From positions 1-64,000 of the forward strand of contig LNDO01000050.1 of NCBI GenBank assembly GCA_001465025.1: a DNA stretch of 64,000 nucleotides, given 5' to 3'. Both the position numbers and the translations under genes were made by a program. The notes under the pieces were generated by a model. That model was not told the DNA's origin. It was given only the letters and a program-made list of their open reading frames with translations, and made no database searches. Origin of the DNA: Pseudomonas sp. Ga0074129 (GTDB taxonomy: Bacteria > Pseudomonadota > Gammaproteobacteria > Pseudomonadales > Pseudomonadaceae). Of the stretch, positions 35,476-45,489 are shown piece after piece (the first letter of the stretch is position 1; each line of letters starts with the position of its first letter).

Positions 35476-36174
35476 TTACTCCTCGCGCAGGGTCTGGATC
35501 ATGTAATTGACCTCTACGTCCGCTTCCAGCTTGTAGCGTTTGCTCAGCGGGTTGTAGGTCAGGCCGATGATGTCTTTGACGGTCAGGTTGGTTTCACGGC
35601 ACCAAGCGCCCAACTCGGAAGGTCGGATGAACTTCTTGAAGTCGTGGGTGCCGCGCGGCAGCAGGCGCAAAACGTACTCTGCGCCGATGATGGCAAACAG
35701 GTAGGCCTTGGGGTTGCGGTTGATGGTCGAGAAGAACACTTGGCCGCCGGGTTTGACCATGCGGTAACAGGCGCGAATCACCGAGGCGGGATCGGGGACG
35801 TGTTCAAGCATCTCAAGGCAGGTGATGACGTCGAACTGCTCGGGCATCTCGATGGCCAGAGCTTCGGCGGTAATTTGCCGGTACTCGACATTCACCCCCG
35901 ATTCCAGCTGGTGCAGTTGAGCGACGGCCAAGGGCGCTTCACCCATGTCGATACCGGTCACGCTGGCGCCGCGCTGAGCCATGGACTCGCTAAGGATGCC
36001 GCCGCCACAGCCTACGTCGAGCACTTTTTTGCCGGCCAGGCTGATGCGCTCATCGATCCAGTTGACGCGCAACGGGTTGATGTCATGCAGGGGCTTGAAC
36101 TCGCTCTCGCGGTCCCACCAGCGATGGGCGAGGGCTTCGAATTTGGCGATTTCAGCGTGGTCGACGTTGCTCAT
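35476..36174 (-). CDS. ubiG: UbiG, ubiquinone O-methyltransferase
   Basis: Performs both O-methylations of ubiquinone biosynthesis (EC 2.1.1.222/2.1.1.64). The 232-residue protein has the SAM motif [20 protein letters not shown], post-I acidic residue in [11 protein letters not shown], and the family-specific N-terminus [25 protein letters not shown]. First gene of the ubiG-mupP-yciK unit. Confidence 0.95.
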   Translation of the reverse strand: MSNVDHAEIAKFEALAHRWWDRESEFKPLHDINPLRVNWIDERISLAGKKVLDVGCGGGILSESMAQRGASVTGIDMGEAPLAVAQLHQLESGVNVEYRQITAEALAIEMPEQFDVITCLEMLEHVPDPASVIRACYRMVKPGGQVFFSTINRNPKAYLFAIIGAEYVLRLLPRGTHDFKKFIRPSELGAWCRETNLTVKDIIGLTYNPLSKRYKLEADVEVNYMIQTLREE

Positions 36175-36299
36175 ATAAATCCCTGAATCAGGCTGCGGCG
36201 AGAGTGGGCGGGCAATATGCCCATGTTGCCAGTTTCGCGGGGTGGATTGGACGACTGATGCACGGCCAATGTATGTCAGTTTGTCGCAGTATCTGCTGT

Positions 36300-36367
36300 G
36301 TAGCCCGGATGAAATCCGGGGTGGGCGTAACAGGTGCGCGGTTGTTCCCGGATTTCATCCGGGCTAC
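36300..36367. repeat. Intergenic palindrome, GTAGCCCGGAT...ATCCGGGCTAC family (copy 3)
   Basis: Arms GTAGCCCGGATGAAATCC and GGATTTCATCCGGGCTAC are almost perfectly inverted around a GC-rich spacer. It lies in the 196-bp gap between the ends of mtaD and the start of ubiG and touches the mtaD stop codon. Same family as 145-204 and 31369-31430. Confidence 0.75.
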
Positions 36368-36370
36368 CTA

Positions 36371-37690
36371 TCATTTTGCAGCGATTTTCGCCCCCCAGTT
36401 GCGGGCGTTGCTGATGATGCGTTGTTCGTCCATGCGGGTCAGTTGTCCGGCGTTCAGCAGCTGTTTACCGCCGACCCACAGGTGCTCGACGCAGGCGCGT
36501 CCGCCGGCATAGAGCAGTTGAGAGACTGGGTCGTAGACGGGTTGTTGGGCCAGACCGTTGAGGTCGAAGGCGACGATGTCCGCAGCCTTACCCAGTTCCA
36601 GTGAGCCGATGTGCTCATCCATGCCCAGTGCGCGGGCTCCGTTGAGGGTGGCCATGCGCAGTGCGCGATGGGCATCGAGGGCGGTGGCTGACCCAGCAAC
36701 GGCCTTGGCCAGCAACGCCGCAGTGCGGGTTTCGCCGAGCAGGTCGAGGTCGTTATTGCTGGCGGCGCCGTCGGTGCCGATGGCGACATTCACGCCGGCC
36801 TGCCAGAGTTTTTCCACCGGGCAAAAGCCGCTGGCCAGTTTCAGGTTGGATTCGGGGCAGTGGATCACGCTGCTGTTGCTCTGCACCAGCAGGGCGATGT
36901 CTTCATCATTAATTTGCGTCATGTGCACGGCCTGGAAGCGCGGGCCGAGCAAATCAAGGCGCGCCAGCCGGGCCAGTGGCCGTTCGCCGCGTTGCTCCAG
37001 GCTCTGTTCAACTTCAACCGCCGTTTCGTGCACGTGCATGTGAATGCCGGCGTCCAGCTCCTCGGCGAGCATGCGGATGTTTTCCAGTTTGTCGTCGCTC
37101 ACGGTGTACGGTGCATGTGGGCCAAAGGCCACGCTGATGCGTGGGTGATGGCGCAGGTCATCAAGCAGCTCCAGCCCTTTGCGCAGCGACTCGTCGGCAT
37201 CGCGTGCGCCAGGTACGGGGAAGTCCAGTACGGGGATGGTGATTTGCGCGCGGATGCCGCTGTCGTGCACGCGCTGACTGGCAATGTGCGGGTAAAAGTA
37301 CATGTCCGAGAAGCAGCTGATGCCGCCTTTGAGCATTTCGGCGATGGCCAGTTCGGTGCCGTCCTCTACAAACTGCTCGTTAACCCACTTGGCCTCGGCT
37401 GGCCAGATGTGCTGTTCAAGCCAGGTCATCAGCGGTAAATCGTCGGCCAGGCCGCGAAACAAGGTCATGGCGGCGTGGCCGTGTGCATTCACTAGGCCGG
37501 GTGTCAGCAGTCGCCCTGGCAGTTCGCGAACCTCCAAGGCGGGGTGCTTAAGTGCTTCGGCGCGCGGGGCGATCAGGGCGATACGTCCGTCGCGGATGCC
37601 CAGACCATGCTCAAGCAGCACCACGCCCGCCGGTTCGACCGGGACCAACCAAGTGGGCAGCAGCAGCAGATCGAGCGGGGCGTGGGGCAT
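36371..37690 (-). CDS. mtaD: MtaD, 5'-methylthioadenosine/adenosine deaminase family amidohydrolase
   Basis: A 439-residue metal-dependent amidohydrolase (TRZ/ATZ group). Metal ligands lie in [25 protein letters not shown] and the later Asp of [31 protein letters not shown] is also conserved. In P. aeruginosa the same gene beside mtnA was shown to deaminate methylthioadenosine to methylthioinosine (knowledge of PA3170). Here it is divergent from mtnA with 136 bp between start codons, consistent with shared function in methionine salvage. Confidence 0.9.
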   Translation of the reverse strand: MPHAPLDLLLLPTWLVPVEPAGVVLLEHGLGIRDGRIALIAPRAEALKHPALEVRELPGRLLTPGLVNAHGHAAMTLFRGLADDLPLMTWLEQHIWPAEAKWVNEQFVEDGTELAIAEMLKGGISCFSDMYFYPHIASQRVHDSGIRAQITIPVLDFPVPGARDADESLRKGLELLDDLRHHPRISVAFGPHAPYTVSDDKLENIRMLAEELDAGIHMHVHETAVEVEQSLEQRGERPLARLARLDLLGPRFQAVHMTQINDEDIALLVQSNSSVIHCPESNLKLASGFCPVEKLWQAGVNVAIGTDGAASNNDLDLLGETRTAALLAKAVAGSATALDAHRALRMATLNGARALGMDEHIGSLELGKAADIVAFDLNGLAQQPVYDPVSQLLYAGGRACVEHLWVGGKQLLNAGQLTRMDEQRIISNARNWGAKIAAK

Positions 37691-37792
37691 GGTGATGCTT
37701 CCGGCATTAATAAAGCGGCGAGTTTATAGGGGAACGCCACGGGCTTGAAGCTGTAAGGCTTTGATCTGGCGCGTTGTGTCAGCCGCTGTGCG

Positions 37793-37798
37793 TATAAT
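37793..37798 (+). promoter_or_regulatory. Candidate -10 box for mtnA
   Basis: A perfect TATAAT in the context GTGCGTATAATGTTCGG, 28 bp before the mtnA ATG. No clear -35 element with standard spacing. The surrounding CGTATAATG matches the recQ -10 context. Confidence 0.5.
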
Positions 37799-37826
37799 GT
37801 TCGGCTTTTTCCGGTGGAGGTGTGTC

Positions 37827-38903
37827 ATGCGCGAGCAATTGCTGGCGGCAGAGCAGGTGAAGGCCATTGATTGGCGTGACGGTGCGCTCTACCTGCTTGA
37901 TCAGCGCGCGCTGCCTTTTGCGCAAACCTGGCTGACCTACCATTGCGCCGTTGATGTGGCTGAGGCAATCCGCAGCATGGTGGTGCGCGGTGCTCCGGCT
38001 ATCGGCATTGCCGCGGCTTACGGTGTTGCGCTGTCTGTGGCTAAACATTTGCCACTTGGAGGCGATTGGCGGGCTGCCGTGTTGGCTGATATGGACCTGC
38101 TGGCGAGCTCGAGGCCCACGGCGGTCAATTTGTTTTGGGCACTCAGCTGCATGCGTGAGCGCATGGAGCGGCTTAAAAAGACCGACGACGTCCTGCGTGT
38201 GCTTGAAGCCGAGGCCGTTGGCATTCATCAAAGTGATCGCGAAGCCAACCTAACAATGGCGCTGTTGGGTCTTGAGCTGATCAGCAAGCATCAGGGTCAA
38301 CCGCAAAATCTTATGACTCACTGCAACGCCGGGGCGCTCGCCACCGGTGGCTTTGGCACGGCCCTGGGTGTGATTCGCGCCGCCTTTGCCGATGGCTTGG
38401 TGGAACGGGTGTATGCCGATGAAACCCGGCCCTGGCTGCAGGGCTCGCGCCTGACTGCCTGGGAGCTGGCGCAAGACGGCATTCCAGTGACGGTCAATGC
38501 CGATTCGGCCGCCGCCCATCTGATGAAAACCCGTGGTATTACCTGGGTAATCGTCGGTGCCGATCGGATTGCCGCCAATGGCGATGTGGCCAACAAAATC
38601 GGCACCTATCAATTGGCGGTCAACGCCATGCATCACGGCGTGCGCGTAATGGTGGTGGCCCCCAGCTCGACTATCGACATGGCCACCGAGCATGGCGATG
38701 ACATTGTGCTGGAAGAGCGTGCGGCCAGTGAGTTGCTGGAGTTGGGTGGCGTACCCATGGCGGCGGGTGTGGAGGCGTGCAACCCAGTGTTTGATGTAAC
38801 GCCTGCTGACTTGATCGACTTCCTTGTGACCGAAAAAGGTGTAATAGCCCGCCCGGACAGCGAAAAAATGGCGCAATTGATGTGCCGCAAACGGCTGCAC
38901 TGA
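37827..38903 (+). CDS. mtnA: MtnA, methylthioribose-1-phosphate isomerase
   Basis: Isomerises 5-methylthioribose 1-phosphate to methylthioribulose 1-phosphate. From ATG 37827 (GGAGG site) the protein has 358 residues. Conserved parts are [16 protein letters not shown], the catalytic Cys in [20 protein letters not shown], and the catalytic Asp in [20 protein letters not shown]. An in-frame start at 37761 lies before the TATAAT box and was rejected. Confidence 0.95.
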   Translation: MREQLLAAEQVKAIDWRDGALYLLDQRALPFAQTWLTYHCAVDVAEAIRSMVVRGAPAIGIAAAYGVALSVAKHLPLGGDWRAAVLADMDLLASSRPTAVNLFWALSCMRERMERLKKTDDVLRVLEAEAVGIHQSDREANLTMALLGLELISKHQGQPQNLMTHCNAGALATGGFGTALGVIRAAFADGLVERVYADETRPWLQGSRLTAWELAQDGIPVTVNADSAAAHLMKTRGITWVIVGADRIAANGDVANKIGTYQLAVNAMHHGVRVMVVAPSSTIDMATEHGDDIVLEERAASELLELGGVPMAAGVEACNPVFDVTPADLIDFLVTEKGVIARPDSEKMAQLMCRKRLH

Positions 38904-39148
38904 GTTTTTCTTGCGCAGCGCCGCAGTCAGTCGCCGAGCTGGCAGCGGGGATAGGTGCGCCGCAGTGATTGTGGTAAGCTCCGGCGGTTTTCAGGGATGC
39001 CCGTTACGGGGCTCTTACCTGCGCAGATACATGGCATAACTGATTGATTTGTCGTGAGTCGTTGTCAGCCTTGAGGCTCAGCGACAGGCTTCGCACCGCT
39101 CAGGACGAGTGAGGCGAAGTTTCACCAGAAAAAGGAACCAGGCTACTC

Positions 39149-41929
39149 ATGGGCGAACTGGCCAAAGAAATCCTCCCGGTCAACATTGAAGACGAACTCA
39201 AGCAGTCCTACCTCGACTACGCGATGAGCGTAATTGTTGGGCGAGCGCTGCCGGATGCACGTGATGGCTTAAAGCCCGTGCACCGCCGTGTGCTGTTTGC
39301 CATGAGTGAGTTGGGCAACGACTGGAACAAGGCTTACAAGAAGTCCGCCCGTGTGGTCGGTGACGTGATCGGTAAGTATCACCCGCATGGTGATACGGCC
39401 GTTTACGACACCATCGTGCGTATGGCTCAGCCGTTCTCGCTGCGCTACCTGCTGGTTGATGGTCAGGGTAACTTCGGTTCGGTAGACGGCGACAACGCCG
39501 CCGCCATGCGATACACCGAAGTGCGCATGACCAAGCTGGCGCATGAGTTGCTGGCTGACCTGCACAAAGAAACCGTGGATTGGGTGCCGAACTACGACGG
39601 CACCGAAATGATCCCGGCGGTTATGCCGACCAAGATCCCCAACTTGCTGGTCAACGGTTCCAGCGGCATCGCCGTGGGCATGGCCACCAATATTCCGCCG
39701 CACAACCTCACGGAAGTGATCAACGGCTGTTTGGCGCTGATCGACAACGGTGAGCTGACGGTCGATGAGCTGATGGAGTTCATCCCTGGCCCGGATTTCC
39801 CGACAGCGGCGATTATCAACGGTCGTGCCGGCATCATTGAGGCCTACCGTACCGGTCGTGGTCGCATCTACATGCGTGCCCGCGCCATTATCGAGGACAT
39901 CGATAAAGTCGGTGGTCGTCAGCAGATCATCGTCAGCGAGCTGCCGTATCAGCTGAATAAAGCGCGTTTGATCGAGAAGATCGCCGAGCTGGTTAAAGAG
40001 AAAAAGCTCGAAGGCATCACCGAGCTGCGCGATGAGTCCGACAAGGACGGCATGCGCATCGTGATTGAGCTGCGCCGTGGCGAAGTGGCCGAGGTTGTGC
40101 TGAACAACCTCTACGCGCAAACCCAGATGCAGTGCGTGTTCGGCATCAACGTGGTGGCGCTGATCGACGGCCAGCCGAAGGTCCTTAACCTCAAGGACAT
40201 GCTCGAAGCCTTTATCCTGCACCGCCGTGAAGTCGTGACCCGCCGCACCGTGTTCGAGCTGCGTAAAGCGCGCGAACGTGGCCATATCCTTGAAGGTCAG
40301 GCGGTTGCCCTGTCCAACATCGACCCGGTTATCGCCCTGATCAAAGCCTCGCCGACCCCGGCCGAAGCCAAGTTGGCGCTGATTGCCACGCCGTGGGAAT
40401 CCAGCGCCGTGGAAACCATGGTCGAGCGTGCCGGTGCCGACACCTGCCGCCCGGATGACCTTGATCCGCAATATGGTCTGCGTGACGGCAAGTACTTCCT
40501 TTCGCCGGAACAGGCTCAGGCCATCCTTGAGCTACGCCTGCACCGTCTGACCGGTCTTGAGCATGAAAAACTGCTGGCCGAGTACCAGGAAATCCTCACC
40601 CAGATCGGCGAGCTGATCCGCATCCTGACCAGCGCTGTGCGCCTGATGGAAGTGATTCGTGAGGAGCTGGAAGCGGTCAAGGCCGAGTTTGGCGACGCGC
40701 GTCGTACCGAAATCGTGGCGTCACGCATGGACTTGTCCATCGGCGACCTGATCACCGAGGAAGAGCGCGTCGTCACCATTTCCCACGGTGGCTATGCCAA
40801 GAGCCAGCCGCTGCATGCCTATCAGGCGCAGCGTCGCGGTGGTCGCGGCAAGTCTGCCACTGGCGTTAAAGACGAGGATTACATCGAACACCTGTTGGTA
40901 GCCAACAGCCACGCCACGCTGCTGCTGTTCTCCAGCAAAGGCAAAGTGTACTGGATGAAAACCTACGACATCCCCGAAGCGTCCCGCGCGGCCCGTGGCC
41001 GTCCACTGGTCAACTTGCTGCCGTTGGATGAGGGTGAGCGCATCACCGCGATGCTGCAGATTGACCTGGAAGCCTTGCAGCAAAGTGCTGGCGACGAAGA
41101 GCTGGATGACAGCGAAGGCGTGGTGCTCGAAGGTGAAGTGCTAGAGGCCGACATGGCTCAGGCCGAAGACGTTGACGCCGATGTGGCCGACGACGAGCAA
41201 GATGAACCGACCGGTGCCTACATCTTTATGGCCACCGCATTCGGTACCGTGAAGAAAACCCCGTTGGTGCAATTCAGCCGTCCGCGTACCAGCGGCCTGA
41301 TTGCCCTGAAACTGGAAGAGGGTGACACCCTGATCGCCGCCGCTATCACCGATGGCGCGCGTGAAGTGATGATGTTCTCTGACGGCGGCAAGGTGATTCG
41401 CTTCAAAGAGAAGCACGTGCGCACCATGGGCCGAACCGCTCGTGGCGTGCGTGGCATGCGTTTGCCGAAAGAACAGCGGATTATCTCCATGCTGATCCCG
41501 GAAACTGAGGCGCAGATTCTCACCGCCTCCGAGCGTGGCTACGGCAAACGCACCGCGATGGCTGAGTTCCCGCGTCGCGGTCGTGGCGGTCAGGGCGTGA
41601 TTGCCATGGTCAGCAACGAACGTAACGGTAAGCTGGTCGGTGCCGTACAAGTGCTTGAGGGTGAGGAAATCATGCTGATTTCCGACCAAGGCACACTGGT
41701 CCGTACCCGCGTCAGCGAGGTCTCCAGCCTGGGCCGCAACACCCAGGGTGTAACCCTGATCAAGCTGGCCAAGGATGAAACGCTGGTCGGTCTGGAGCGC
41801 GTGCAAGAGCCGTCTGCCGAAGACGACGATGAGCTGCTGGAAGGCGAAGAAGGCTTTGTCGAAGGGGGTGACGGTGCCGAAGACGCACCCGAGGCCGCTG
41901 CAGACGAAAGCCCGATCAGCGAAGAGTGA
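39149..41929 (+). CDS. gyrA: GyrA, DNA gyrase subunit A
   Basis: Type IIA topoisomerase subunit of 926 residues. The N-terminal half contains the quinolone-resistance region with Thr83 and Asp87 ([10 protein letters not shown], the wild-type state in P. aeruginosa) and catalytic Tyr122 in [11 protein letters not shown]. The C-terminal beta-pinwheel has the GyrA-box QRRGGRG. Oddity shared by pseudomonads: an acidic insertion within the pinwheel at about residues 645-685 (rich in Glu and Asp), plus an acidic C-terminal tail. AAGGA site before the ATG. The 245 bp between mtnA and gyrA hold the upstream region, but I could not fix a promoter. Confidence 0.98.
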   Translation: MGELAKEILPVNIEDELKQSYLDYAMSVIVGRALPDARDGLKPVHRRVLFAMSELGNDWNKAYKKSARVVGDVIGKYHPHGDTAVYDTIVRMAQPFSLRYLLVDGQGNFGSVDGDNAAAMRYTEVRMTKLAHELLADLHKETVDWVPNYDGTEMIPAVMPTKIPNLLVNGSSGIAVGMATNIPPHNLTEVINGCLALIDNGELTVDELMEFIPGPDFPTAAIINGRAGIIEAYRTGRGRIYMRARAIIEDIDKVGGRQQIIVSELPYQLNKARLIEKIAELVKEKKLEGITELRDESDKDGMRIVIELRRGEVAEVVLNNLYAQTQMQCVFGINVVALIDGQPKVLNLKDMLEAFILHRREVVTRRTVFELRKARERGHILEGQAVALSNIDPVIALIKASPTPAEAKLALIATPWESSAVETMVERAGADTCRPDDLDPQYGLRDGKYFLSPEQAQAILELRLHRLTGLEHEKLLAEYQEILTQIGELIRILTSAVRLMEVIREELEAVKAEFGDARRTEIVASRMDLSIGDLITEEERVVTISHGGYAKSQPLHAYQAQRRGGRGKSATGVKDEDYIEHLLVANSHATLLLFSSKGKVYWMKTYDIPEASRAARGRPLVNLLPLDEGERITAMLQIDLEALQQSAGDEELDDSEGVVLEGEVLEADMAQAEDVDADVADDEQDEPTGAYIFMATAFGTVKKTPLVQFSRPRTSGLIALKLEEGDTLIAAAITDGAREVMMFSDGGKVIRFKEKHVRTMGRTARGVRGMRLPKEQRIISMLIPETEAQILTASERGYGKRTAMAEFPRRGRGGQGVIAMVSNERNGKLVGAVQVLEGEEIMLISDQGTLVRTRVSEVSSLGRNTQGVTLIKLAKDETLVGLERVQEPSAEDDDELLEGEEGFVEGGDGAEDAPEAAADESPISEE

Positions 41930-41945
41930 TCTGTTGGGGTAAGTC

Positions 41946-42025
41946 CGTAGGGTGGGTTAGCCGAAGGCAGCCCGCCAGCCGGAACGGTGGTGGGTTACGC
42001 CGCTTCGCGGCTGACCCAGCCTACG
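41946..42025. repeat. Intergenic inverted repeat between gyrA and serC
   Basis: About 80 bp with outer arms CGTAGGGTGGGTTAGCCG and GCTGACCCAGCCTACG and a central GCCGCTTCGCGGC hairpin. It belongs to the family of GTAGG...CCTAC repeats that also covers 50352-50684. It lies between gyrA and the serC start and may affect read-through within the long operon. Confidence 0.65.
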
Positions 42026-42099
42026 CAGTCGCTATTAGTGCAGTGCATGGCGTCATCGCGCGGCGCGGTGGTGTTCAGTAATTCTGAGAGAGAGTGGAT

Positions 42100-43185
42100 G
42101 TGAGCAAGCGAGCCTTTAACTTCTGCGCCGGCCCGGCCGCGCTTCCTGAAGCTGTTCTGCAACGCGCCCAAGCGGAGCTCCTCGACTGGCAGGGGAAAGG
42201 CCTGTCGGTGATGGAAATGAGCCACCGCAGCGACGAATACACCGCCATCGCGGAAAAGGCCGAGCAGGATCTGCGTGATCTGATGGAGATTCCATCCGAC
42301 TACAAGGTGCTGTTCTTGCAGGGTGGTGCCAGCCAGCAGTTTGCCGAGATTCCGCTCAACCTGCTGCCCGAAGAGGGTGTGGCGGATTACATCGACACCG
42401 GTATCTGGTCGAAGAAAAGCATCGAAGAAGCCAGCCGCTACGGCCGCATCAACGTTGCCGCCAGCGCCAAGGCCTACGACTACTTTGCCATTCCCGGGCA
42501 AAACGAGTGGCACCTGTCGAAAGACGCCGCCTACCTGCACTACGCCAGTAACGAAACCATCGGCGGCCTGCAGTTCGACTGGATCCCCGACGTCGGTGAC
42601 GTACCGCTGGTCGCGGACATGTCGTCCGACATCCTCTCGCGCCCTATTGATGTGTCGAAATTTGGCCTGATCTACGCCGGTGCGCAGAAAAACATCGGCC
42701 CCAGCGGCCTGGTGGTGACCATCGTCCGTGAAGACCTGCTCGGCCGTGCCCGCAGTTTCTGCCCGACCATGCTCAATTACAAAGTCGCTGCCGACAACGG
42801 CTCGATGTACAACACCCCGGCGACGTTCTCTTGGTACCTCTCCGGCTTGGTGTTTGAGTGGCTGAAAGAGCAGGGCGGTGTCGCCGCGATGGAGCGCATC
42901 AATCGCGCCAAGAAAGACCTGCTGTACAAAGCCATTGATGCGAGTGACTTCTACAGCAACCCGATTGCGCACAATGCGCGCTCGTGGATGAACGTTCCAT
43001 TCCGCCTGGCCGACGAGAAGCTCGACAAAGCCTTCCTCGCCGGTGCTGATGCCCGTGGCCTGCTCAACCTAAAAGGCCATCGCTCGGTTGGTGGCATGCG
43101 TGCCTCTATCTATAACGCTGTCGGTATGGACGCCGTTGAAGCGCTGGTCGCCTACATGGCTGAGTTCGAGAAGGAGCACGGCTGA
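42100..43185 (+). CDS. serC: SerC, phosphoserine/phosphohydroxythreonine aminotransferase
   Basis: PLP enzyme for serine (and pyridoxal) synthesis. The GTG at 42100 gives the standard beginning SKRAFNFCAGPAALP and 361 residues; a GTG two codons earlier (42094) is possible. PLP-binding Lys lies in YAGAQKNIGPSG; substrate motifs GGASQQFAEIPLNLL and NTPATFSWYLSGLV are intact. It overlaps pheA by one base (TGATG), so the two are translationally coupled. Confidence 0.96.
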   Translation: MSKRAFNFCAGPAALPEAVLQRAQAELLDWQGKGLSVMEMSHRSDEYTAIAEKAEQDLRDLMEIPSDYKVLFLQGGASQQFAEIPLNLLPEEGVADYIDTGIWSKKSIEEASRYGRINVAASAKAYDYFAIPGQNEWHLSKDAAYLHYASNETIGGLQFDWIPDVGDVPLVADMSSDILSRPIDVSKFGLIYAGAQKNIGPSGLVVTIVREDLLGRARSFCPTMLNYKVAADNGSMYNTPATFSWYLSGLVFEWLKEQGGVAAMERINRAKKDLLYKAIDASDFYSNPIAHNARSWMNVPFRLADEKLDKAFLAGADARGLLNLKGHRSVGGMRASIYNAVGMDAVEALVAYMAEFEKEHG

Positions 43186-44291
43186 TGGCAGACGCAATTT
43201 CCGAACAGGAACTGCAAGCCCTGCGCGTGCGTATCGATACGCTGGATGAGCGCATTCTTGAGCTGATCAGTGACCGCGCCCGCTGCGCCGAAGAAGTGGC
43301 GCGGGTGAAAATGAAGGCACTCAAAGAAGGCGAAACGCCGGTCTATTATCGTCCCGAGCGCGAAGCACAGGTGCTCAAACGCATCATGCAGCGCAACCAG
43401 GGGCCGCTGGGTAATGAGGAAATGGCGCGGTTGTTCCGCGAAATCATGTCTTCGTGCCTGGCCTTGGAAAACCCGCTGAAGGTGGCGTACCTCGGCCCTG
43501 AGGGTACGTTCTCGCAGGCCGCGGCCATGAAGCACTTTGGCCATGCCGTGATCAGCCAGCCGATGGCGGCCATCGATGAAGTATTCCGTGAAGTGGCAGC
43601 TGGTGCGGTGAACTTTGGTGTGGTGCCCGTGGAAAACTCCACTGAAGGTGCCGTCAACCACACCCTCGACAGCTTCCTCGAACACGACATGGTCATTTGT
43701 GGCGAAGTCGAACTGCGTATTCACCACCACCTGCTGGTTGGTGATACCACCAAGACCGATCGCATTACCCGCATTTACTCCCACGCGCAGTCCTTGGCGC
43801 AGTGCCGCAAGTGGCTCGACGCGCACTACCCGAGCGTTGAACGTGTGGCAGTTTCCAGCAACGCCGAAGCCGCCAAACGGGTGAAAAGCGAGTGGAACAG
43901 CGCGGCAATTGCTGGCGACATGGCAGCCAGCCTGTACGGTTTGAGCAAGCTGGCGGAGAAGATTGAAGATCGCCCGGATAACTCCACGCGTTTCTTGATC
44001 ATTGGTAGCCAGGAAGTTCCACCGACCGGCGACGACAAAACCTCGGTCATTATTTCGATGCGTAACAAGCCGGGCGCGCTGCATGAACTGCTCGTGCCGT
44101 TCCACAACAACGGCATCGACCTGACCCGCATCGAAACTCGTCCGTCACGCAGCGGCAAGTGGACCTACGTGTTCTTTATCGACTTTGTCGGTCATCACCG
44201 TGACCCGCTGATCAAGGACGTGTTGGAAAAGATCAATCAGGAAGCTGTGGCGCTCAAAGTGCTGGGCTCCTACCCCAAAGCGGTACTTTAA
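43185..44291 (+). CDS. pheA: PheA, chorismate mutase/prephenate dehydratase (P-protein)
   Basis: Bifunctional enzyme of phenylalanine synthesis, 368 residues. Residues 1-95 are an AroQ-type chorismate mutase (LRVRIDTLDERILELISDRA, then YRPEREAQVLKRI). Residues about 100-270 are the dehydratase (YLGPEGTFSQAAAMKHFG; the catalytic TRF motif in NSTRFLIIG). The C-terminal ACT domain has GALHELLVPFHNNGIDLTRI and ETRPS, the phenylalanine feedback site. Confidence 0.97.
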   Translation: MADAISEQELQALRVRIDTLDERILELISDRARCAEEVARVKMKALKEGETPVYYRPEREAQVLKRIMQRNQGPLGNEEMARLFREIMSSCLALENPLKVAYLGPEGTFSQAAAMKHFGHAVISQPMAAIDEVFREVAAGAVNFGVVPVENSTEGAVNHTLDSFLEHDMVICGEVELRIHHHLLVGDTTKTDRITRIYSHAQSLAQCRKWLDAHYPSVERVAVSSNAEAAKRVKSEWNSAAIAGDMAASLYGLSKLAEKIEDRPDNSTRFLIIGSQEVPPTGDDKTSVIISMRNKPGALHELLVPFHNNGIDLTRIETRPSRSGKWTYVFFIDFVGHHRDPLIKDVLEKINQEAVALKVLGSYPKAVL

Positions 44292-44382
44292 AACTGCTGC
44301 GGCACGCCTCAGGTCTCAAGCTACACGCGCATCGACGCCGGGCTGTACTTGGGGCTTGCGGCTTTAAGCGTGAGGCCTTGCT

Positions 44383-45489
44383 ATGACCGATTTCCTCGCC
44401 CTGGCCCAGCCAGGCGTACAGCAGCTGTCGCCCTATGTGCCGGGCAAGCCGGTGGATGAACTGGCCCGTGAGCTGGATCTGGATCCGGCCAGCATCGTCA
44501 AGCTGGCCAGCAACGAGAATCCGCTAGGTCCAAGCCCCAAGGCGCTGGAAGCGATTCGCGGCGAGTTGGCCGAGCTGACCCGTTACCCTGATGGCAATGG
44601 TTTTGAGCTGAAAAGTCGCCTGGCTTCTCGTTGTGGCGTACAGATCAATCAGGTCACCTTGGGTAATGGCTCCAACGACATTCTTGATTTGGTGGCGCGT
44701 GCTTATCTGGCACCGGACCTCAACGCGGTGTTCAGCCAATACGCGTTTGCCGTCTACCCGATTGCCACACAGGCGGTTGGTGCTCAGGGCAAGGCAGTGC
44801 CAGCGCAGGCCTATGGTCATGACCTAGAAGCCATGTTGGCGGCCATCGACGAAAACACCCGCGTGGTCTTTATCGCCAACCCGAACAATCCAACAGGTAC
44901 CTGGTTTGGCCCTGATGCGCTGGAGCGCTTCCTTGCGCGCGTGCCGAGCAATGTGCTGGTGGTGCTGGATGAGGCCTACATCGAATACGCCGAAGGCGAC
45001 GAGTTGCCGGACGGCCTCACGTACCTCGCCCGTTACGACAACCTGCTGGTCTCGCGCACCTTCTCCAAGGCCTATGGCCTGGCGGCGCTGCGTGTCGGTT
45101 ACGCCATCTGTTCGGCGCAGATCGCCGATGTGCTCAATCGCGTGCGCCAGCCATTCAACGTCAACAGCCTGGCTCTGGCAGCGGCTTGCGCGGCGCTGGA
45201 TGATGCCGAGTACCTGGTGCAAAGCCGTCAGGTCAACGATGCCGGTATGGCGCAACTGGAAGCCGGTTTGCGTGAGCTGGGCCTGAGCTGGATTGCTTCG
45301 AAAGGCAACTTTATTGCCGTCGACTTTGGCCGCGACACAGCTGCCATTAATCAGGCATTGCTGCACGAAGGTGTGATTGTGCGTCCGGTCGCAGGCTACG
45401 GTATGCCGAACTTTCTGCGCGTCTCGATTGGCTTGCCCGCCGAAAATGCACGTTTTCTTGCGGCATTGGGCAAGGTGCTAAGCGCGTGA
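44383..45489 (+). CDS. hisC: HisC, histidinol-phosphate aminotransferase
   Basis: Class II aminotransferase of 368 residues, the second HisC type (hisC2) typical of the Pseudomonas aromatic supra-operon, where it may also act on aromatic amino acids. Motifs: ASNENPLGPSPKALEAI, FIANPNNPTGTW, DEAYIEYAEGDELP and the PLP-binding Lys in SRTFSKAYGLAALRVGY. Its stop codon overlaps the GTG start of tyrA-aroA. Confidence 0.95.
   Translation: MTDFLALAQPGVQQLSPYVPGKPVDELARELDLDPASIVKLASNENPLGPSPKALEAIRGELAELTRYPDGNGFELKSRLASRCGVQINQVTLGNGSNDILDLVARAYLAPDLNAVFSQYAFAVYPIATQAVGAQGKAVPAQAYGHDLEAMLAAIDENTRVVFIANPNNPTGTWFGPDALERFLARVPSNVLVVLDEAYIEYAEGDELPDGLTYLARYDNLLVSRTFSKAYGLAALRVGYAICSAQIADVLNRVRQPFNVNSLALAAACAALDDAEYLVQSRQVNDAGMAQLEAGLRELGLSWIASKGNFIAVDFGRDTAAINQALLHEGVIVRPVAGYGMPNFLRVSIGLPAENARFLAALGKVLSA

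Noticed and set aside
39085-39118. CTTCGC...GCGAAG hairpin in the gyrA leader
   Set aside because: Six-bp arms with a loop over 20 bp; not stable enough to call a regulator.
39269-40471. Long open frame antisense to gyrA (400 codons)
   Set aside because: GC-rich, strongly codon-biased genes produce long antisense frames; the protein is His/Gln/Asp-rich and resembles no family.
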